Shown here piece after piece: positions 18,901 through 27,394 of a DNA stretch of 64,000 nucleotides. This DNA is from a virus. The stretch spans positions 62,001-126,000 of the IMG/VR virus record IMGVR_UViG_3300049489_000707, one strand, 5' to 3'. The stretch's first letter is position 1. Every line of letters begins with the position of its first letter. The position numbers and the translations under genes were made by a program. The notes under the pieces are model-generated. The model made no database searches and was not told the origin of the DNA. It saw only the letters and a list, made by a program, of their open reading frames with translations.

Positions 18901-21900
18901 TACTGGATGCGCGCTCTGTTGCCTTCCGCGCCCAGGCGCTTGTACCGCCACATCAGGGTCTTGTTGGTGTCGGGCACGCCGTGTGATTTGGTGCGGGCCG
19001 GCATGAAGACGGCGAAGTCTCGCCAATCCATGCCGGTTCCGAAGGCCTTAGCCAAGCTCAGGTTGGAGTTGTCAGCATCCTTGAAGTCGTTGGTGATGCC
19101 GTAGGTGCTGGACCCGGGCTTCACGCGACGGAACATCGGAACAACGAAGCGCTTGCTGCTGGTGTCACCGTCCACGACCACGGTCATCTCGTCGTCTGAC
19201 GTCATAGCGTACGGGCTGGCTGCGTAGAGGCGGTCTGCGGGCAGCCAAGACTCAACGGCAGGTCGCCGTACATAGATGGTGCTGCCGGTGATGTACTCGA
19301 TGGGGGTCACATGCCCACCATTGCTGTAGCGGTACAGAGCGCCGTCCTTCAGCGAGCGCGAGCCAACCAGGATGTGGTTGGGCTCGATGAGACCCAGGGA
19401 GGTGACGTCGAAGGTCGACAGGTCGGTGATGGCTGTCGACAACGCCCCAATTTCAAACTGAGGGGTGCCTGTCTCAGGATTGCCAGCTTCAATTGAAGCG
19501 AGGTGGGAGGTGGCATTGACGGTGGCCGAGCCCACCTCAAGGCCGAGCTTCAGGCCTTCCTCGTTGCAGGCAACCAGACCGATATCGCCATCAGACAGGA
19601 AGCTGTTGGTGCGCACTCGGAACTGTCGGGTGCGGTAGGTCTGAGCCGTGGCACCGCGCAGCTGAGAGCTGATGGCGGTGGCCAGGCTGGTGGCGGTGTA
19701 GTTGGTGGCGTTGGGGAGGTAGACGCGCTGAAGGTCTGCGGTGGTCCGCACGACAACCATGCCACCACTTGCCAGCGCGACGCCCACGTTCGAGAACCCA
19801 GACCCTGCCGGGAACTCCACCGTCACGTTGACGCCGCTAGCCCCCACATCGGTGATGCGGAAAGCGCCACGGTTGGCGACAGGTAGGGCGGTGTCGTACA
19901 CGATGAGCCAGTCACCCACCTTGGCGTTCTCAAACAAGGTCGAGGTACCGGGGGTGGTGCTGACGCCAGACCAGTGGGTGATGCGCATCTTCCTGGGGAA
20001 GGTGGGCGAGCCCAGAGAGTAGGCGCCATCGTCGATGTAGATGATGTTGGTCGAAACGCCGATGCGGGTAGTGATGACTTCTGCTGCGCCATCGACCACG
20101 AACCACAGCTCCGCGCCGGCCTCACCGGTGCGAGTGGTGTTGGCGGTGCCAGCAATGGTCAGGGTGGTCAGCTCTGCCGACTCCAGGAAGGCCCGGGTGG
20201 CGTAGCTGCCAGCGGTCAGCCGGTCGGAATCGTGGAGGACCAGCGAGTTCTCCAGGCGGATTTGCCCCAGGTTGCGGTCCAAGGTGTAGTCGAGATCTCG
20301 ACCAGTGACGGAGCCGATAGGGAAGAAACTCTTGGCAACCAGGGTGCCGCCAGTGATGGCAACCCTCGCCTTGGAGGTGCGGCCTCGGTTTGAGGTCAGG
20401 GTGATGGCCCCACCGACCGCTTCGGCCGTGATGCCTGGAATCTTGTAGTTCAGCACGTCAACCCAGCTCTGGATGCTGTTCGAAGAGCTGACGGTTCGGT
20501 AGACGGTACCGGCATTGACGAAGTCGACGTCTGAAATGGTGTAGAGGTTCGTGCCAGCGAGGAGCGCCACATCGACGTTGTCGACTTGAATCTGGAGGGT
20601 TTCGCCCGAGCTGGTGCTATTCCACAAGCCGTAGTCGTTGCCAGTGAAGACGGCCAGCTGGCCATCCTTGCTGAGGAGCACGTCGTTCTTGTACAGACGC
20701 AGTGTGTCAACCCGGCCGGCTGCGAAACCGAGCACGGTGTTGGCATCCACAAAGTCGCCAGTGGCTTCAACCACTTCGACATCCTCTTCGGTGTCCGCCT
20801 TCGCGAAGAGAGCCACCTTGGTGCCGGAGGCGTACGTACGCGCGCTCCAGGTCAGGTCGACGTTGGCGTTGATGCTGGCAACCACTTCGTAGGCACTGGC
20901 GTTCTCGATGCTCCGGAATTCCCGGGCACTGAAGGTGTGCTCGCTGAGCTTGCCACCGACCATGAGAGAGAGCTTCATGGCAGCCGACAGCTCGTAGGGG
21001 GCCGCGAAGCCGGAGACGACATACGCCTTGGCGACGGGTCGACCATGAACCAGCTGGAAGTACTGTTCCCCGCCCAGGGCCTCATCGACCAGGGTCTCCA
21101 GGGGGATGCCGGTGGTGGCCTCCTCGTACCCGGTGCCATCGTCGAGGTACACGGTGGTGGGGTAGGCCTGGCGACGGACAATCGAGCAGCTGATGACTCG
21201 CTTGTTCTCTTCCAGGGAGGTGATGCCGGTGATGCCAGTCTTGATGGCCAGCGGGGTTGCACGGCTGCGAGACTGCCGCACTGCGCGGATCCGCTCACGG
21301 TAGGTGTTGTCGTCCTCAGTGCTCAACCCATTGCTGAATGGGGAGGGGTTGCTGACGGCCGCTCCAGTGAAGGGAGGAGAGGGGAATTCTTTGATGCTGC
21401 CAGCGATGACGTTTCCGACCACGCCTGGGGTCTTGGCGATGACCGTGACCCCGGTGATGCTGGTCTCGCCGTCCGGGACGGTTGCGGCGTACTGAACAGA
21501 GAACTGAACGGCCGACGAGGCGTTCGCCTGAGCTGTCTGCACGATGGTGCCGGCCGCGATGAGGCGGTCTCCGCCCTGGGCCAGAATCACGGTCTCCCCG
21601 AGGTTGTGGTACTTGGTGGTGTAGTTGCTGACCGCCAGGTTCAGGGTCCAGTAGTTGACGTTGTTGACCTTGCTGGTGTAGGCCAGAGGCCCTTCGTAGT
21701 TGCTGGTGCCACGGCCGATATACACGCTGCCGGAGGCGGGGAATAGCAGGGCGTCAGTGACGTACAGCACAGCGCTACCGACGATGGGGGGTGGCTTGCC
21801 CTGGAAGACCTTGGTGGAAATCTTGGTGAAGCTGGTGTCGCTGATGGTGACTTTGCCGCTGGCCGGCGACTGGGCAATGCGTGGCGCGTCTTCGTCGTTC

Positions 21901-22124
21901 CCGAGACGGTCCAGGGCCTGCCCGGTGGCACGGTCCAGGCTGGTCGAGTTCAGGAGGTTGAAGATGTCCTGGCTGCTCCGAAGGTCGGACTGAGCCGCTG
22001 CCTCGATGATGGACAGGGTGCCGGAACCGACACGAACGCTGGGAAAACCGAGCTTTGAGAGCAGGGCATCCAGCATGTCGCCGGTGATAGCAGAGTAGCT
22101 TCGAGGTGTAGGGATCGTGGCCAT
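15927..22124 (-). CDS. Giant baseplate J-like wedge protein
   Basis: 2,065 residues, ATG 22124 with GGAG 10 bases upstream. The N terminus (ITGDMLDALLSKLGFPSVRVGSG then DRATGQALDRLG) and the region around residues 180-300 (GTIVQT, SITGVTVIAKTPGVVGNV, DDNTYRERIRAVRQS) are typical of the baseplate_J/gp47 family. The last ~110 residues (IHRIQVSLALRTRSGV, GVGKQVSLSEVVTAAQGV) are the family's usual C-terminal domain. Ordinary J proteins have roughly 300-500 residues. Here about 1,500 residues of repeated beta-sandwich modules are inserted between the two ends. The protein should form baseplate wedges around the hub. The insert could build an outer baseplate ring or fibre network. Confidence 0.85.
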   Translation of the reverse strand: MATIPTPRSYSAITGDMLDALLSKLGFPSVRVGSGTLSIIEAAAQSDLRSSQDIFNLLNSTSLDRATGQALDRLGNDEDAPRIAQSPASGKVTISDTSFTKISTKVFQGKPPPIVGSAVLYVTDALLFPASGSVYIGRGTSNYEGPLAYTSKVNNVNYWTLNLAVSNYTTKYHNLGETVILAQGGDRLIAAGTIVQTAQANASSAVQFSVQYAATVPDGETSITGVTVIAKTPGVVGNVIAGSIKEFPSPPFTGAAVSNPSPFSNGLSTEDDNTYRERIRAVRQSRSRATPLAIKTGITGITSLEENKRVISCSIVRRQAYPTTVYLDDGTGYEEATTGIPLETLVDEALGGEQYFQLVHGRPVAKAYVVSGFAAPYELSAAMKLSLMVGGKLSEHTFSAREFRSIENASAYEVVASINANVDLTWSARTYASGTKVALFAKADTEEDVEVVEATGDFVDANTVLGFAAGRVDTLRLYKNDVLLSKDGQLAVFTGNDYGLWNSTSSGETLQIQVDNVDVALLAGTNLYTISDVDFVNAGTVYRTVSSSNSIQSWVDVLNYKIPGITAEAVGGAITLTSNRGRTSKARVAITGGTLVAKSFFPIGSVTGRDLDYTLDRNLGQIRLENSLVLHDSDRLTAGSYATRAFLESAELTTLTIAGTANTTRTGEAGAELWFVVDGAAEVITTRIGVSTNIIYIDDGAYSLGSPTFPRKMRITHWSGVSTTPGTSTLFENAKVGDWLIVYDTALPVANRGAFRITDVGASGVNVTVEFPAGSGFSNVGVALASGGMVVVRTTADLQRVYLPNATNYTATSLATAISSQLRGATAQTYRTRQFRVRTNSFLSDGDIGLVACNEEGLKLGLEVGSATVNATSHLASIEAGNPETGTPQFEIGALSTAITDLSTFDVTSLGLIEPNHILVGSRSLKDGALYRYSNGGHVTPIEYITGSTIYVRRPAVESWLPADRLYAASPYAMTSDDEMTVVVDGDTSSKRFVVPMFRRVKPGSSTYGITNDFKDADNSNLSLAKAFGTGMDWRDFAVFMPARTKSHGVPDTNKTLMWRYKRLGAEGNRARIQYIYPTAVSQTALATWSPLTSSYTDIKVRLPSGSTPRTGVTYTNSTRIGLSAQYVGGSGTPGLYNYQHVFNLPIASGTREVRLNYTGHDGSFTAGQVVSGATATGWTISFVSSSGATGYLIISGGAGTFVDGEDLNVLGTPRADASGSQYGYATLTLTTPSGITDHGFNVNDVLHIEYNGTGSGAGFLSGNRAILETDRSGPTATTIRFVEGTTGIASTSNIGTVSFDTAEVKLTGSTVAVGDIQSLGSGASVPATWVQGIKLQTVADGYTVGQSPVVPLAPDLGVKIQWHLLNSTSNIAWFPLGVTTITAIATAINAQANCPVSAFVAGDGLGDTSGSIAYATYEATPNGLGDNTADTPWYYFSDGLNWVRSNTTPLLDTLDFNFTFKNAVTSGLSSNSDWANETVRLVPITAENIAEYLSTSGPGGLFANGESAVSSRGGRPQITTLTAGSGGSVQVQGGTANSITSVVKGQAIQAGSTYAVVTVATSDTIGLSAGHWMQLQNSVAVPKARIDANTNLDSIDTDGTIYIGKLKLNFTNGTPISWSVGETVTGGTSGAVGVVTSSTTGVSGSFTFSYKTWNGVSFINGEALNGSVSGAAHGTASGSQFADTADTKAWDWANTAVNAVVASQTWQIEKQGNFVCYQWVSGSSPDLTGVQEGDWAYIHLPGTINQLNRGAFRIVRVSNTTKTFWIENANAVEETVVMSIAFLTYDSIMPDDKLAINTSAWGINNLGTWTVKSIGLGLTDSGFTGTPNRWLFTLDTTSRALTAVVSPGPGILDTSSNLVQAIEKEPSRLIKKIWTISLNPSDGSLTDIKFDSWSGGTKVSEAAGTVLGSLDKLAFSTSVASGIDGYQHSTGLIEEANKVGYGVDSDPATYPGLIAAGASVNIEGPLIHRIQVSLALRTRSGVSTRDVKSAVRSAVAAYVNAIGVGKQVSLSEVVTAAQGVNGVVAVTILSPTYSSGNDLISIQPYEKPMILNLDDDVQISFVGE

Positions 22125-22142
22125 TTACGGGACTCCAAAGGG

Positions 22143-22149
22143 AAGATTG
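22143..22149 (-). promoter_or_regulatory. Late YAATCTT element
   Basis: CAATCTT (minus), preceded by GGCCGG as at 11,654, 18 bases before the baseplate J ATG. It lies head to head with the plus-strand HNH gene. Confidence 0.5.
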
Positions 22150-22158
22150 CCGGCCTGG

Positions 22159-22164
22159 TAGAAT
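22159..22164 (+). promoter_or_regulatory. Possible -10 (TAGAAT) fused to HNH start
   Basis: TAGAAT lies 6 bases before ATG 22171, the same geometry as the plus-strand promoters of the small-gene block. No TTGACA-like -35 sits at the right distance, so this is a weak call. Confidence 0.35.
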
Positions 22165-22170
22165 GGCTTC

Positions 22171-22560
22171 ATGGCTTACGAAAACTCAGAGAAACGGAAC
22201 GCCTACCTGCGTCAGTATCGGGAGAAGAATCGAGAGCGTTTGCGTGAAAACGATCGACGAAGCTATCAGAACAACCGTGACAAGCGACTTCTGAAGCGTC
22301 GTCGGCAAAGTCTCAAAAAGTACGGTCTTACCATTGAAGATTACGATCGCATGCTCGTCGACCAAAACGGCCTCTGCGCGATTTGCTCGACAGATAAACC
22401 TGGAGGTCAAGGATGTTTCCATGTTGACCATAATCATACCACCGGCAAGGTACGAAAGTTGCTTTGCACCACTTGCAACTCGATGCTCGGAATGGTAAAC
22501 GACGACCCGAGGATCCTCGCGGCGGGAATCGCTTACCTTATCGCGGAATCTCAACGGTGA
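22171..22560 (+). CDS. HNH endonuclease, recombination endonuclease VII type
   Basis: 129 residues, ATG 22171. Residues 1-50 are very basic (RQYREKNRERLRENDRR). A C69-x2-C72 ... H84-V-D-H87-N-H89 ... C99-x2-C102 cluster follows, with the 'HVDHNHTTGKVRKLLC' core. This is the endonuclease VII-like HNH zinc fold (T4 gp49 family). Freestanding copies are common in phages as homing-type endonucleases. It is the only plus-strand gene in the first 32 kb and its last 23 bases overlap the 3' end of the 842-residue tail gene, as expected of an inserted selfish gene. A role in branched-DNA resolution is possible but less likely from this isolated context. Confidence 0.85.
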   Translation: MAYENSEKRNAYLRQYREKNRERLRENDRRSYQNNRDKRLLKRRRQSLKKYGLTIEDYDRMLVDQNGLCAICSTDKPGGQGCFHVDHNHTTGKVRKLLCTTCNSMLGMVNDDPRILAAGIAYLIAESQR

Positions 22561-25066
22561 TGGGAATAACCTGTTGAGTCCCGGAAATTCCAACACTTAG
22601 CGTGATTTTGCAGAGGGGTCCGTCCTTCAAGATTGCTGCAGACTCAACACCAGTGAAGGTGGGGTCGTCCCTGAAGAGGCCCTTGCAGAGCCTCAGGATG
22701 TCCTTGGCACTCAGGTCTGCGGTGCTGTCACCGACCTTCAAGGGGAAGCCGTAGTCGGGGTGATGCAGAAGGCTGCCTCGCACGGTGTCGATGACCAGCC
22801 GAACTTTCTGGACGATGTTCGTCAGGCCCACGGCCAGACGAGTGTCGCCGTCCGGGGTGATGACGAGGTCCCCAGACGAGGTCAGGAGCAAGTCGATGCC
22901 ACCCACCCGCAGGAGGGGGTCGAAGTAGTCGACACCAGGAACTGACTTGAGCCGGTAGTCCTCTTCGACCACCTCTTCATCGCTTGGAATGAAGATGGAT
23001 TGCTGTGAATTCACAGTGTTGGGCAGGAACGCCTGCAGGATGGCGCCTGCGCCCACGGTAAATTGGGCCAGGTCGTCGGTCCCGTCAACGGTGACAGCCA
23101 CGAGGCCTGCGTTCAGGATGTCGATTTTCGTGATGCGCCTTTTGATCCGACCGACCGCAACGCTGCTGAGCCAAACAGGTTGATTCACGAAGAGATTCGT
23201 GGAGTCGGAGACGGTGACGGTGTTGCCGTTGCCGTTCGTGAGTAGCGGCAAGCTGAAGCCCACCTCATCCACGTACGGGGCGGACAAGCCGTTCAGAGTT
23301 GCAATCTCGTGCCACCTGTCGGGAGTGTTCAGGTACATGAGGCTGACCTGCTCCAGGGTGTGGCCGTATGGGAAAGGAACCAGGAACTTGGAACGCGGGG
23401 TCGTGAAGGCAATACCAGACCTTGACGCGAGCCCGGCGATGTAGTCAATGGCAGCGACCTCGTCCTGATTGATTTTCGAGCTGACTACGAGGCGGTTCAT
23501 CTCCATGATGGTGGAGTTGATGGCGAAGATGACGTCATAGTCAGATTCGCTCGCTTCCCGAAGTTGGGCTCTGGGCTCCAGGCCGTAAACCCTGGAGAAG
23601 GTCTCGTTCCCGATCCCGATGGAGTCCTGGAACTCAGTGAGGGTGTTGGCCACCAGGTCGCGGCGTTCCTCGAAGTCCTCACGCTTGAGGAGGCGCAGCC
23701 GGCGCTTCTCGTCGTCGATGCGTTTCTGGGTGTGAGCCGAGAGGTTCAGTTCGCCAGGCTTGATGGTCTTGAAGAACTCGTAGCTGTCGTCTGGGTTGGC
23801 TGAGGCCTTGTGGGCCGGGTTGCCATCCTCCAGGCCTTGCTGACTGGAGCCGGTGTCTGGCTGCTGTCCACCACCAGTCTGAGCGGTGCCAGAGCTGATG
23901 CTGAGATTCTGGAACGCCTGTGCGGTATCCCTCGCCGCGTTCACGAGACCTTCGCCAGCAGCCTTGTAGCGGTTGCCCAGCCCACCGAACTCACTGAGCG
24001 CTCCTGCAATGCCGGAGGCGGCAGTGATGGGGCCCTTCAGGTCTGAGACGATGCTGGCGGGCAGATCCGCAGCCGTAAGGGCTACGCCAAGCAGGTCCTT
24101 GATGAAGGTGGTGCATTCGCGGATGGGGTTGAAGAGGCTTTCGTTGATGTCAGCGCGCAGACCGGTCAGGACCTTCCTGGCTCCTTCCAGTACCCCACGA
24201 GCCGCCTCAAGGGTGTTCATTGCCTTGGCCAGCTTGTTGAGGTCTGGCGCTGGGTTGTGGCCGGAGATTTGACCACCACCCGTCATGCCAGGCAGAACCC
24301 TCTTCCAGGCCTTGAAGACCATCGAATACTGATACTCTAGCGGAGACTGGGCGCTACGACGTAGCTCGAAGCTGACAGGTGAGACGAAGTAGATTTCCTG
24401 GTCTTTCCACAGCTCCAGGGCGAGGACAGTGTTTCTTCCTGCCGCCGTTTTCTTGAAGGTGATGTAGATTTCCAGAAACCTCTGCAACAGCTTGAATTGA
24501 GCGTACCCGGTGCCACTCGTAGCTTCGTCGCTGTTGTCGTCTACGAGGGCGTTGGTGGCCCCCTTGCCCGTGCCTAGCTGCTGCACAGCAGCGCCGAGAG
24601 CGGTGACGCCGCTAAGGGTGCCCGCGAAGATGGAAGAGGGCAGGCTTGGTCCAGCACGAGTGATGGCCGCACCAGCGACCTGGCCTCTCAAGGGAAGCAC
24701 ACCCGTGGTGCCGGTGATGGTAATGGTCCGGAGGGGTGCTCCGTTGTGCTCTTCAACGATACCACCCAGGGTGACGGTGGTGGTGATGGCGAAGGGAGTG
24801 GAGATGGTCAGGTTTTCTGGGGCGATCGGCAGGGTAAAGGGGGTGAGTGTTTCGTAGTTTTGGTCCCAGCCGGTCTCCTCCTTCTTCCAAAGGCAGAGTC
24901 GGTACGGGAAGGTCTTGTTCCATCGGAACTGACCCTCGGCGAGGTCGGCGTAGCTCCAGAAAGGGTCCTCGTGAGCGGCCCCCACCTTGACGTCCCCAAT
25001 GCTGCTGTTGTCCTGGTTGGCTGTCTGCACGACGGCCAGCTGGGTGGTGTTGGTTGGCTCACTCAT
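22538..25066 (-). CDS. Baseplate wedge protein: LysM-family N-terminal part fused to gp25-like C terminus
   Basis: 842 residues, ATG 25066, 6 bases after a YAATCTT element. Residues ~60-130 (FTLPIAPENLTISTPFAI ... EEHNGAPLRTITITGTTG) resemble the N-terminal module of LysM-containing tail proteins. A helical middle follows (~250-470). Residues ~590-640 (FPYGHTLEQVSLMYLNTP) look like a LysM/gp53-type segment. The last ~120 residues (VRLVIDTVRGSLLHHPDYG, LCKGLFRDDPTFTGVESA) match the gp25/gpW wedge family, which normally is a separate 100-130 residue protein. A fused gp53-gp25 wedge component is the best reading. The 3' end overlaps the convergent HNH gene. Confidence 0.7.
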   Translation of the reverse strand: MSEPTNTTQLAVVQTANQDNSSIGDVKVGAAHEDPFWSYADLAEGQFRWNKTFPYRLCLWKKEETGWDQNYETLTPFTLPIAPENLTISTPFAITTTVTLGGIVEEHNGAPLRTITITGTTGVLPLRGQVAGAAITRAGPSLPSSIFAGTLSGVTALGAAVQQLGTGKGATNALVDDNSDEATSGTGYAQFKLLQRFLEIYITFKKTAAGRNTVLALELWKDQEIYFVSPVSFELRRSAQSPLEYQYSMVFKAWKRVLPGMTGGGQISGHNPAPDLNKLAKAMNTLEAARGVLEGARKVLTGLRADINESLFNPIRECTTFIKDLLGVALTAADLPASIVSDLKGPITAASGIAGALSEFGGLGNRYKAAGEGLVNAARDTAQAFQNLSISSGTAQTGGGQQPDTGSSQQGLEDGNPAHKASANPDDSYEFFKTIKPGELNLSAHTQKRIDDEKRRLRLLKREDFEERRDLVANTLTEFQDSIGIGNETFSRVYGLEPRAQLREASESDYDVIFAINSTIMEMNRLVVSSKINQDEVAAIDYIAGLASRSGIAFTTPRSKFLVPFPYGHTLEQVSLMYLNTPDRWHEIATLNGLSAPYVDEVGFSLPLLTNGNGNTVTVSDSTNLFVNQPVWLSSVAVGRIKRRITKIDILNAGLVAVTVDGTDDLAQFTVGAGAILQAFLPNTVNSQQSIFIPSDEEVVEEDYRLKSVPGVDYFDPLLRVGGIDLLLTSSGDLVITPDGDTRLAVGLTNIVQKVRLVIDTVRGSLLHHPDYGFPLKVGDSTADLSAKDILRLCKGLFRDDPTFTGVESAAILKDGPLCKITLSVGISGTQQVIPITVEIPR

Positions 25067-25072
25067 GGTCTA

Positions 25073-25079
25073 AAGATTG
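25073..25079 (-). promoter_or_regulatory. Late YAATCTT element fused to start codon
   Basis: CAATCTT (minus) with only 7 bases between the CAATCT hexamer and ATG 25066. If it is a -10 element, transcription would begin at or next to the start codon. Confidence 0.55.
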
Positions 25080-25100
25080 GGCTTCGAGGTGTCGAGCCGC

Positions 25101-25664
25101 TTACCCTCCAGCGTAGAAGCTCAATTCGAGAGAGATCCAGGCGTTATTATTTGCTACCGTCAGGGGCGTCACATTCCCGTTGGCGTTCACTTCGATGCCC
25201 ATGTAGGCATCCTCAGAGGTGCAAGCAAAAATGCGCGTATCTCCAGGTGCTGGCCGAAAACCTGCGGGGAGCACAAAGGCGGTGACGTACTTCACCGATC
25301 CGGTTGGGGGAGTTCGAAGTAGTCCATGCACACGGACAATCCCCTGTACGTCCTTGTAGTATCGCACCAGCCCATTACCGTAATTCGCATCACCCCACGA
25401 AGCATACCCATTGACGAAAGTGCTTACAGTTACGTATCCTGGCTCTTTGACGATGAGTGACACCAGCGGTGCGAAGGTGGACTTGATGGCGTTGATGGCG
25501 TTGAGCTTCATCTCCGCGTTGTAGTCTTTGAAGCCCTTGAAGCCGGCAATGACGGGTGGAGTCCCACCAGGCAGTACGATGCCATCCCCGAAGGAGTCCA
25601 GGAATGGCTGCTCCATCGAAGTCATGAACGCCGATTGGATGGTGGTGAGGGTCAGTGCTGCCAT
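25101..25664 (-). CDS. Small fibre-tip/receptor-binding-like protein
   Basis: 187 residues, ATG 25664. The C-terminal half has the pattern GIVRVHGLL ... AFVLPAGFRPAPGDTRIF ... VNANGNVTPL, seen in head domains of phage tail-fibre and receptor-binding proteins ('V-x-L-x-G' then 'LP-x-G-F/Y-R-P' then G-x-V). The N-terminal part contains a helix (AEMKLNAINAIKSTF) that could trimerise. It lies between the wedge protein and an inserted GIY-YIG gene, away from the long fibres, so it may be a short fibre or spike-tip protein. Moderate confidence, motif-based. Confidence 0.5.
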   Translation of the reverse strand: MAALTLTTIQSAFMTSMEQPFLDSFGDGIVLPGGTPPVIAGFKGFKDYNAEMKLNAINAIKSTFAPLVSLIVKEPGYVTVSTFVNGYASWGDANYGNGLVRYYKDVQGIVRVHGLLRTPPTGSVKYVTAFVLPAGFRPAPGDTRIFACTSEDAYMGIEVNANGNVTPLTVANNNAWISLELSFYAGG

Positions 25665-25667
25665 GTC

Positions 25668-26222
25668 TTAGTCTACGTATCTGAATACGTAGCCTCCGGT
25701 GTTCTTGTAGTGGCCCTTCAGAACTGAGCAGATGTTGCCAGGACTCAAGTTGAGCTTTCTGGCTGCTTCATTAGTGCTGGAGTAGACTGTTCCGTGTTGG
25801 TCTTGGATAGGTCGCTTCGGGAACCGACCGCGACTGGCATTTCCAGCCTCCTTTGTACGGTCACGGCCCTTCCAGTAGGCACCAATTTTACGTTTAGATT
25901 CTTCGGTGTGACTGCCGGTAAAACCTTCTCCACCCCGACACTGATTTGTAAGCTGACAGCCCATTTTCTTGAAGTAGGCTATCCAGTGAATCTCGGCTTG
26001 GGCGAGGGCTTCTGGGTCTTGGAATTCCTGAATGACGACGATCGAAGGCTTAAGGTTCTCAGCCAGGAGTTGCTTGATCCAGTTGGTCTTGTAGGTGTTC
26101 GTCTTGAGGTAGGTCGGCATATGATGTTGCTGAGGGCGCTTGAGACCTCTTTGAGATTTGCCAATGTACCGGAGTTGTCCGTTGCGGGGATCGACCAAGC
26201 CGTAGATGAGGAATTGTGTCAT
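25668..26222 (-). CDS. GIY-YIG homing-type endonuclease
   Basis: 184 residues, ATG 26222. The catalytic domain opens with L-I-Y7-G8 and R-Y19-I20-G21, the GIY/YIG pair, followed by conserved Arg and Glu (residues ~26 and ~75). A NUMOD3-like segment (HTEESKRKIGAYWKGR) and a C-terminal IENR1/NUMOD1-like DNA-binding repeat (SSTNEAARKLNLSPGNI, then LKGHYKNTGGYVFRYV) follow. This is the standard layout of freestanding phage homing endonucleases. It is inserted between the spike gene and the fibre-tip gene and has its own YAATCTT element. Confidence 0.88.
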   Translation of the reverse strand: MTQFLIYGLVDPRNGQLRYIGKSQRGLKRPQQHHMPTYLKTNTYKTNWIKQLLAENLKPSIVVIQEFQDPEALAQAEIHWIAYFKKMGCQLTNQCRGGEGFTGSHTEESKRKIGAYWKGRDRTKEAGNASRGRFPKRPIQDQHGTVYSSTNEAARKLNLSPGNICSVLKGHYKNTGGYVFRYVD

Positions 26223-26228
26223 GGTCGT

Positions 26229-26235
26229 AAGATTA
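26229..26235 (-). promoter_or_regulatory. Late YAATCTT element fused to start codon
   Basis: TAATCTT (minus), with 7 bases between its hexamer and ATG 26222 of the GIY-YIG gene. Same geometry as at 25,073 and 53.8 kb. Confidence 0.5.
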
Positions 26236-26251
26236 AGTGCCGATTACGGGG

Positions 26252-27394
26252 TCAGTCGTTCTTGTTCTTCTTGCTCAGGTAGGTGCTTGCCTGGGCCTCA
26301 AAGACCTGGATGGAAGCTGCCATCTTAGCAAACATCGGGGCCGCGCTGTTCAGGGCTGTCCCAGCCGCAGCAAACGGGGTAGCTGCAGCGGCCCCACCGA
26401 CCATCGGAGGCGCGTTGGCTGCACTGGCGGCCGTGAGGGTTGATGCGGCCGTTGACAGCAGGCCCTGGATGGACTGCATGGTGGAGGCGATGTCCTTCAG
26501 CATCTGAGACTCGGCCTTCCGATACGTGTCAGCCAGCAACCAAGCGTCGGTGGCGTCACCCACGTGAACGCCTGCAGACTTGATGTAGACCTTGTCGGAC
26601 ATCTCGATGGTGCAGGTCTTGTCGCCCTTGACTGTGACGGTGTCTCCGGCCTCGAAGCTGAGCTTCTTGTTCACTTTGACGTGCCACTCTTCGTCCGCCA
26701 GGATGTCGAGCTTCTTGTCCTTGTGGTTCAGATGGATGAATTGCTTCTCGTCCTTGGTGTACAGCTTGATGTCGCCGTCTTTGTTGAAAATGACAGTGCT
26801 GCCCTCGGCGTCCTCGTTCGCGTCATCGCTCAGCGTTCCATCGACCTTGGTCTGGCCACGGTAGCGAATTTGAAGCTCGCCATCCTTATTGATGCTCGCC
26901 TGGGCTCCATTGAACTCAAAGAAGAGGTTGTGGCCGTCGTCCTTCTTGTCCTTGCCTTGCTGTTTGTCGCCTTCTTTGTCTGTACCGGTGTCACGGAACC
27001 CACCCACAATGACAGCTTTGGTGGTGTTGCCATTGACGCAGAGGAGGGCTACCTTGGCACCCACTCCAATGCCATCCTCTGGGGGCTGCTGACTGTCGTC
27101 GACCCGCAACGTGAATCGGAAGATGTCTGCCACAGACCCGAAGAGGTTCAGGAGAATGCAGCCAGCGTACTTGGTGCTGGTGCCAGGTCCGTTCCCCTCC
27201 TTCTCTTGGACTTCAACCGTGTACTCAATGAACCTGCGGCTGACGCTCTTGTCGTCGTCTGGATAGACGATCTCACGCACCTCGCCAGTGCGAAGGGCGA
27301 GATTGGACATAGCTCCGGTGTCCTGGTGGTCCCCTTGCGCGAAGGAGCCCAGGTAGCTGGGAATGACACTGTTGTCATCTAGTATGTTGGCCAT
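26252..27394 (-). CDS. Baseplate central spike, gp5/gpV-like
   Basis: 380 residues. ATG 27394 overlaps the hub gene stop by one base (TAATG). Residues ~30-135 form an OB-fold-like domain (GEVREIVYPDD, VGAKVALLCVNG, KAVIVGGFRDTG). Residues ~160-300 show short beta repeats (DGDIKLYTKDEKQF, KLSFEAGDTVTVKGD) of a triple-stranded beta-helix. The C terminus is Ala-rich. This matches the phage gpV/gp5 spike without a lysozyme domain. It should sit below the gp27-like hub and puncture the outer envelope. Adjacent to its expected partner. Confidence 0.78.
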   Translation of the reverse strand: MANILDDNSVIPSYLGSFAQGDHQDTGAMSNLALRTGEVREIVYPDDDKSVSRRFIEYTVEVQEKEGNGPGTSTKYAGCILLNLFGSVADIFRFTLRVDDSQQPPEDGIGVGAKVALLCVNGNTTKAVIVGGFRDTGTDKEGDKQQGKDKKDDGHNLFFEFNGAQASINKDGELQIRYRGQTKVDGTLSDDANEDAEGSTVIFNKDGDIKLYTKDEKQFIHLNHKDKKLDILADEEWHVKVNKKLSFEAGDTVTVKGDKTCTIEMSDKVYIKSAGVHVGDATDAWLLADTYRKAESQMLKDIASTMQSIQGLLSTAASTLTAASAANAPPMVGGAAAATPFAAAGTALNSAAPMFAKMAASIQVFEAQASTYLSKKNKND

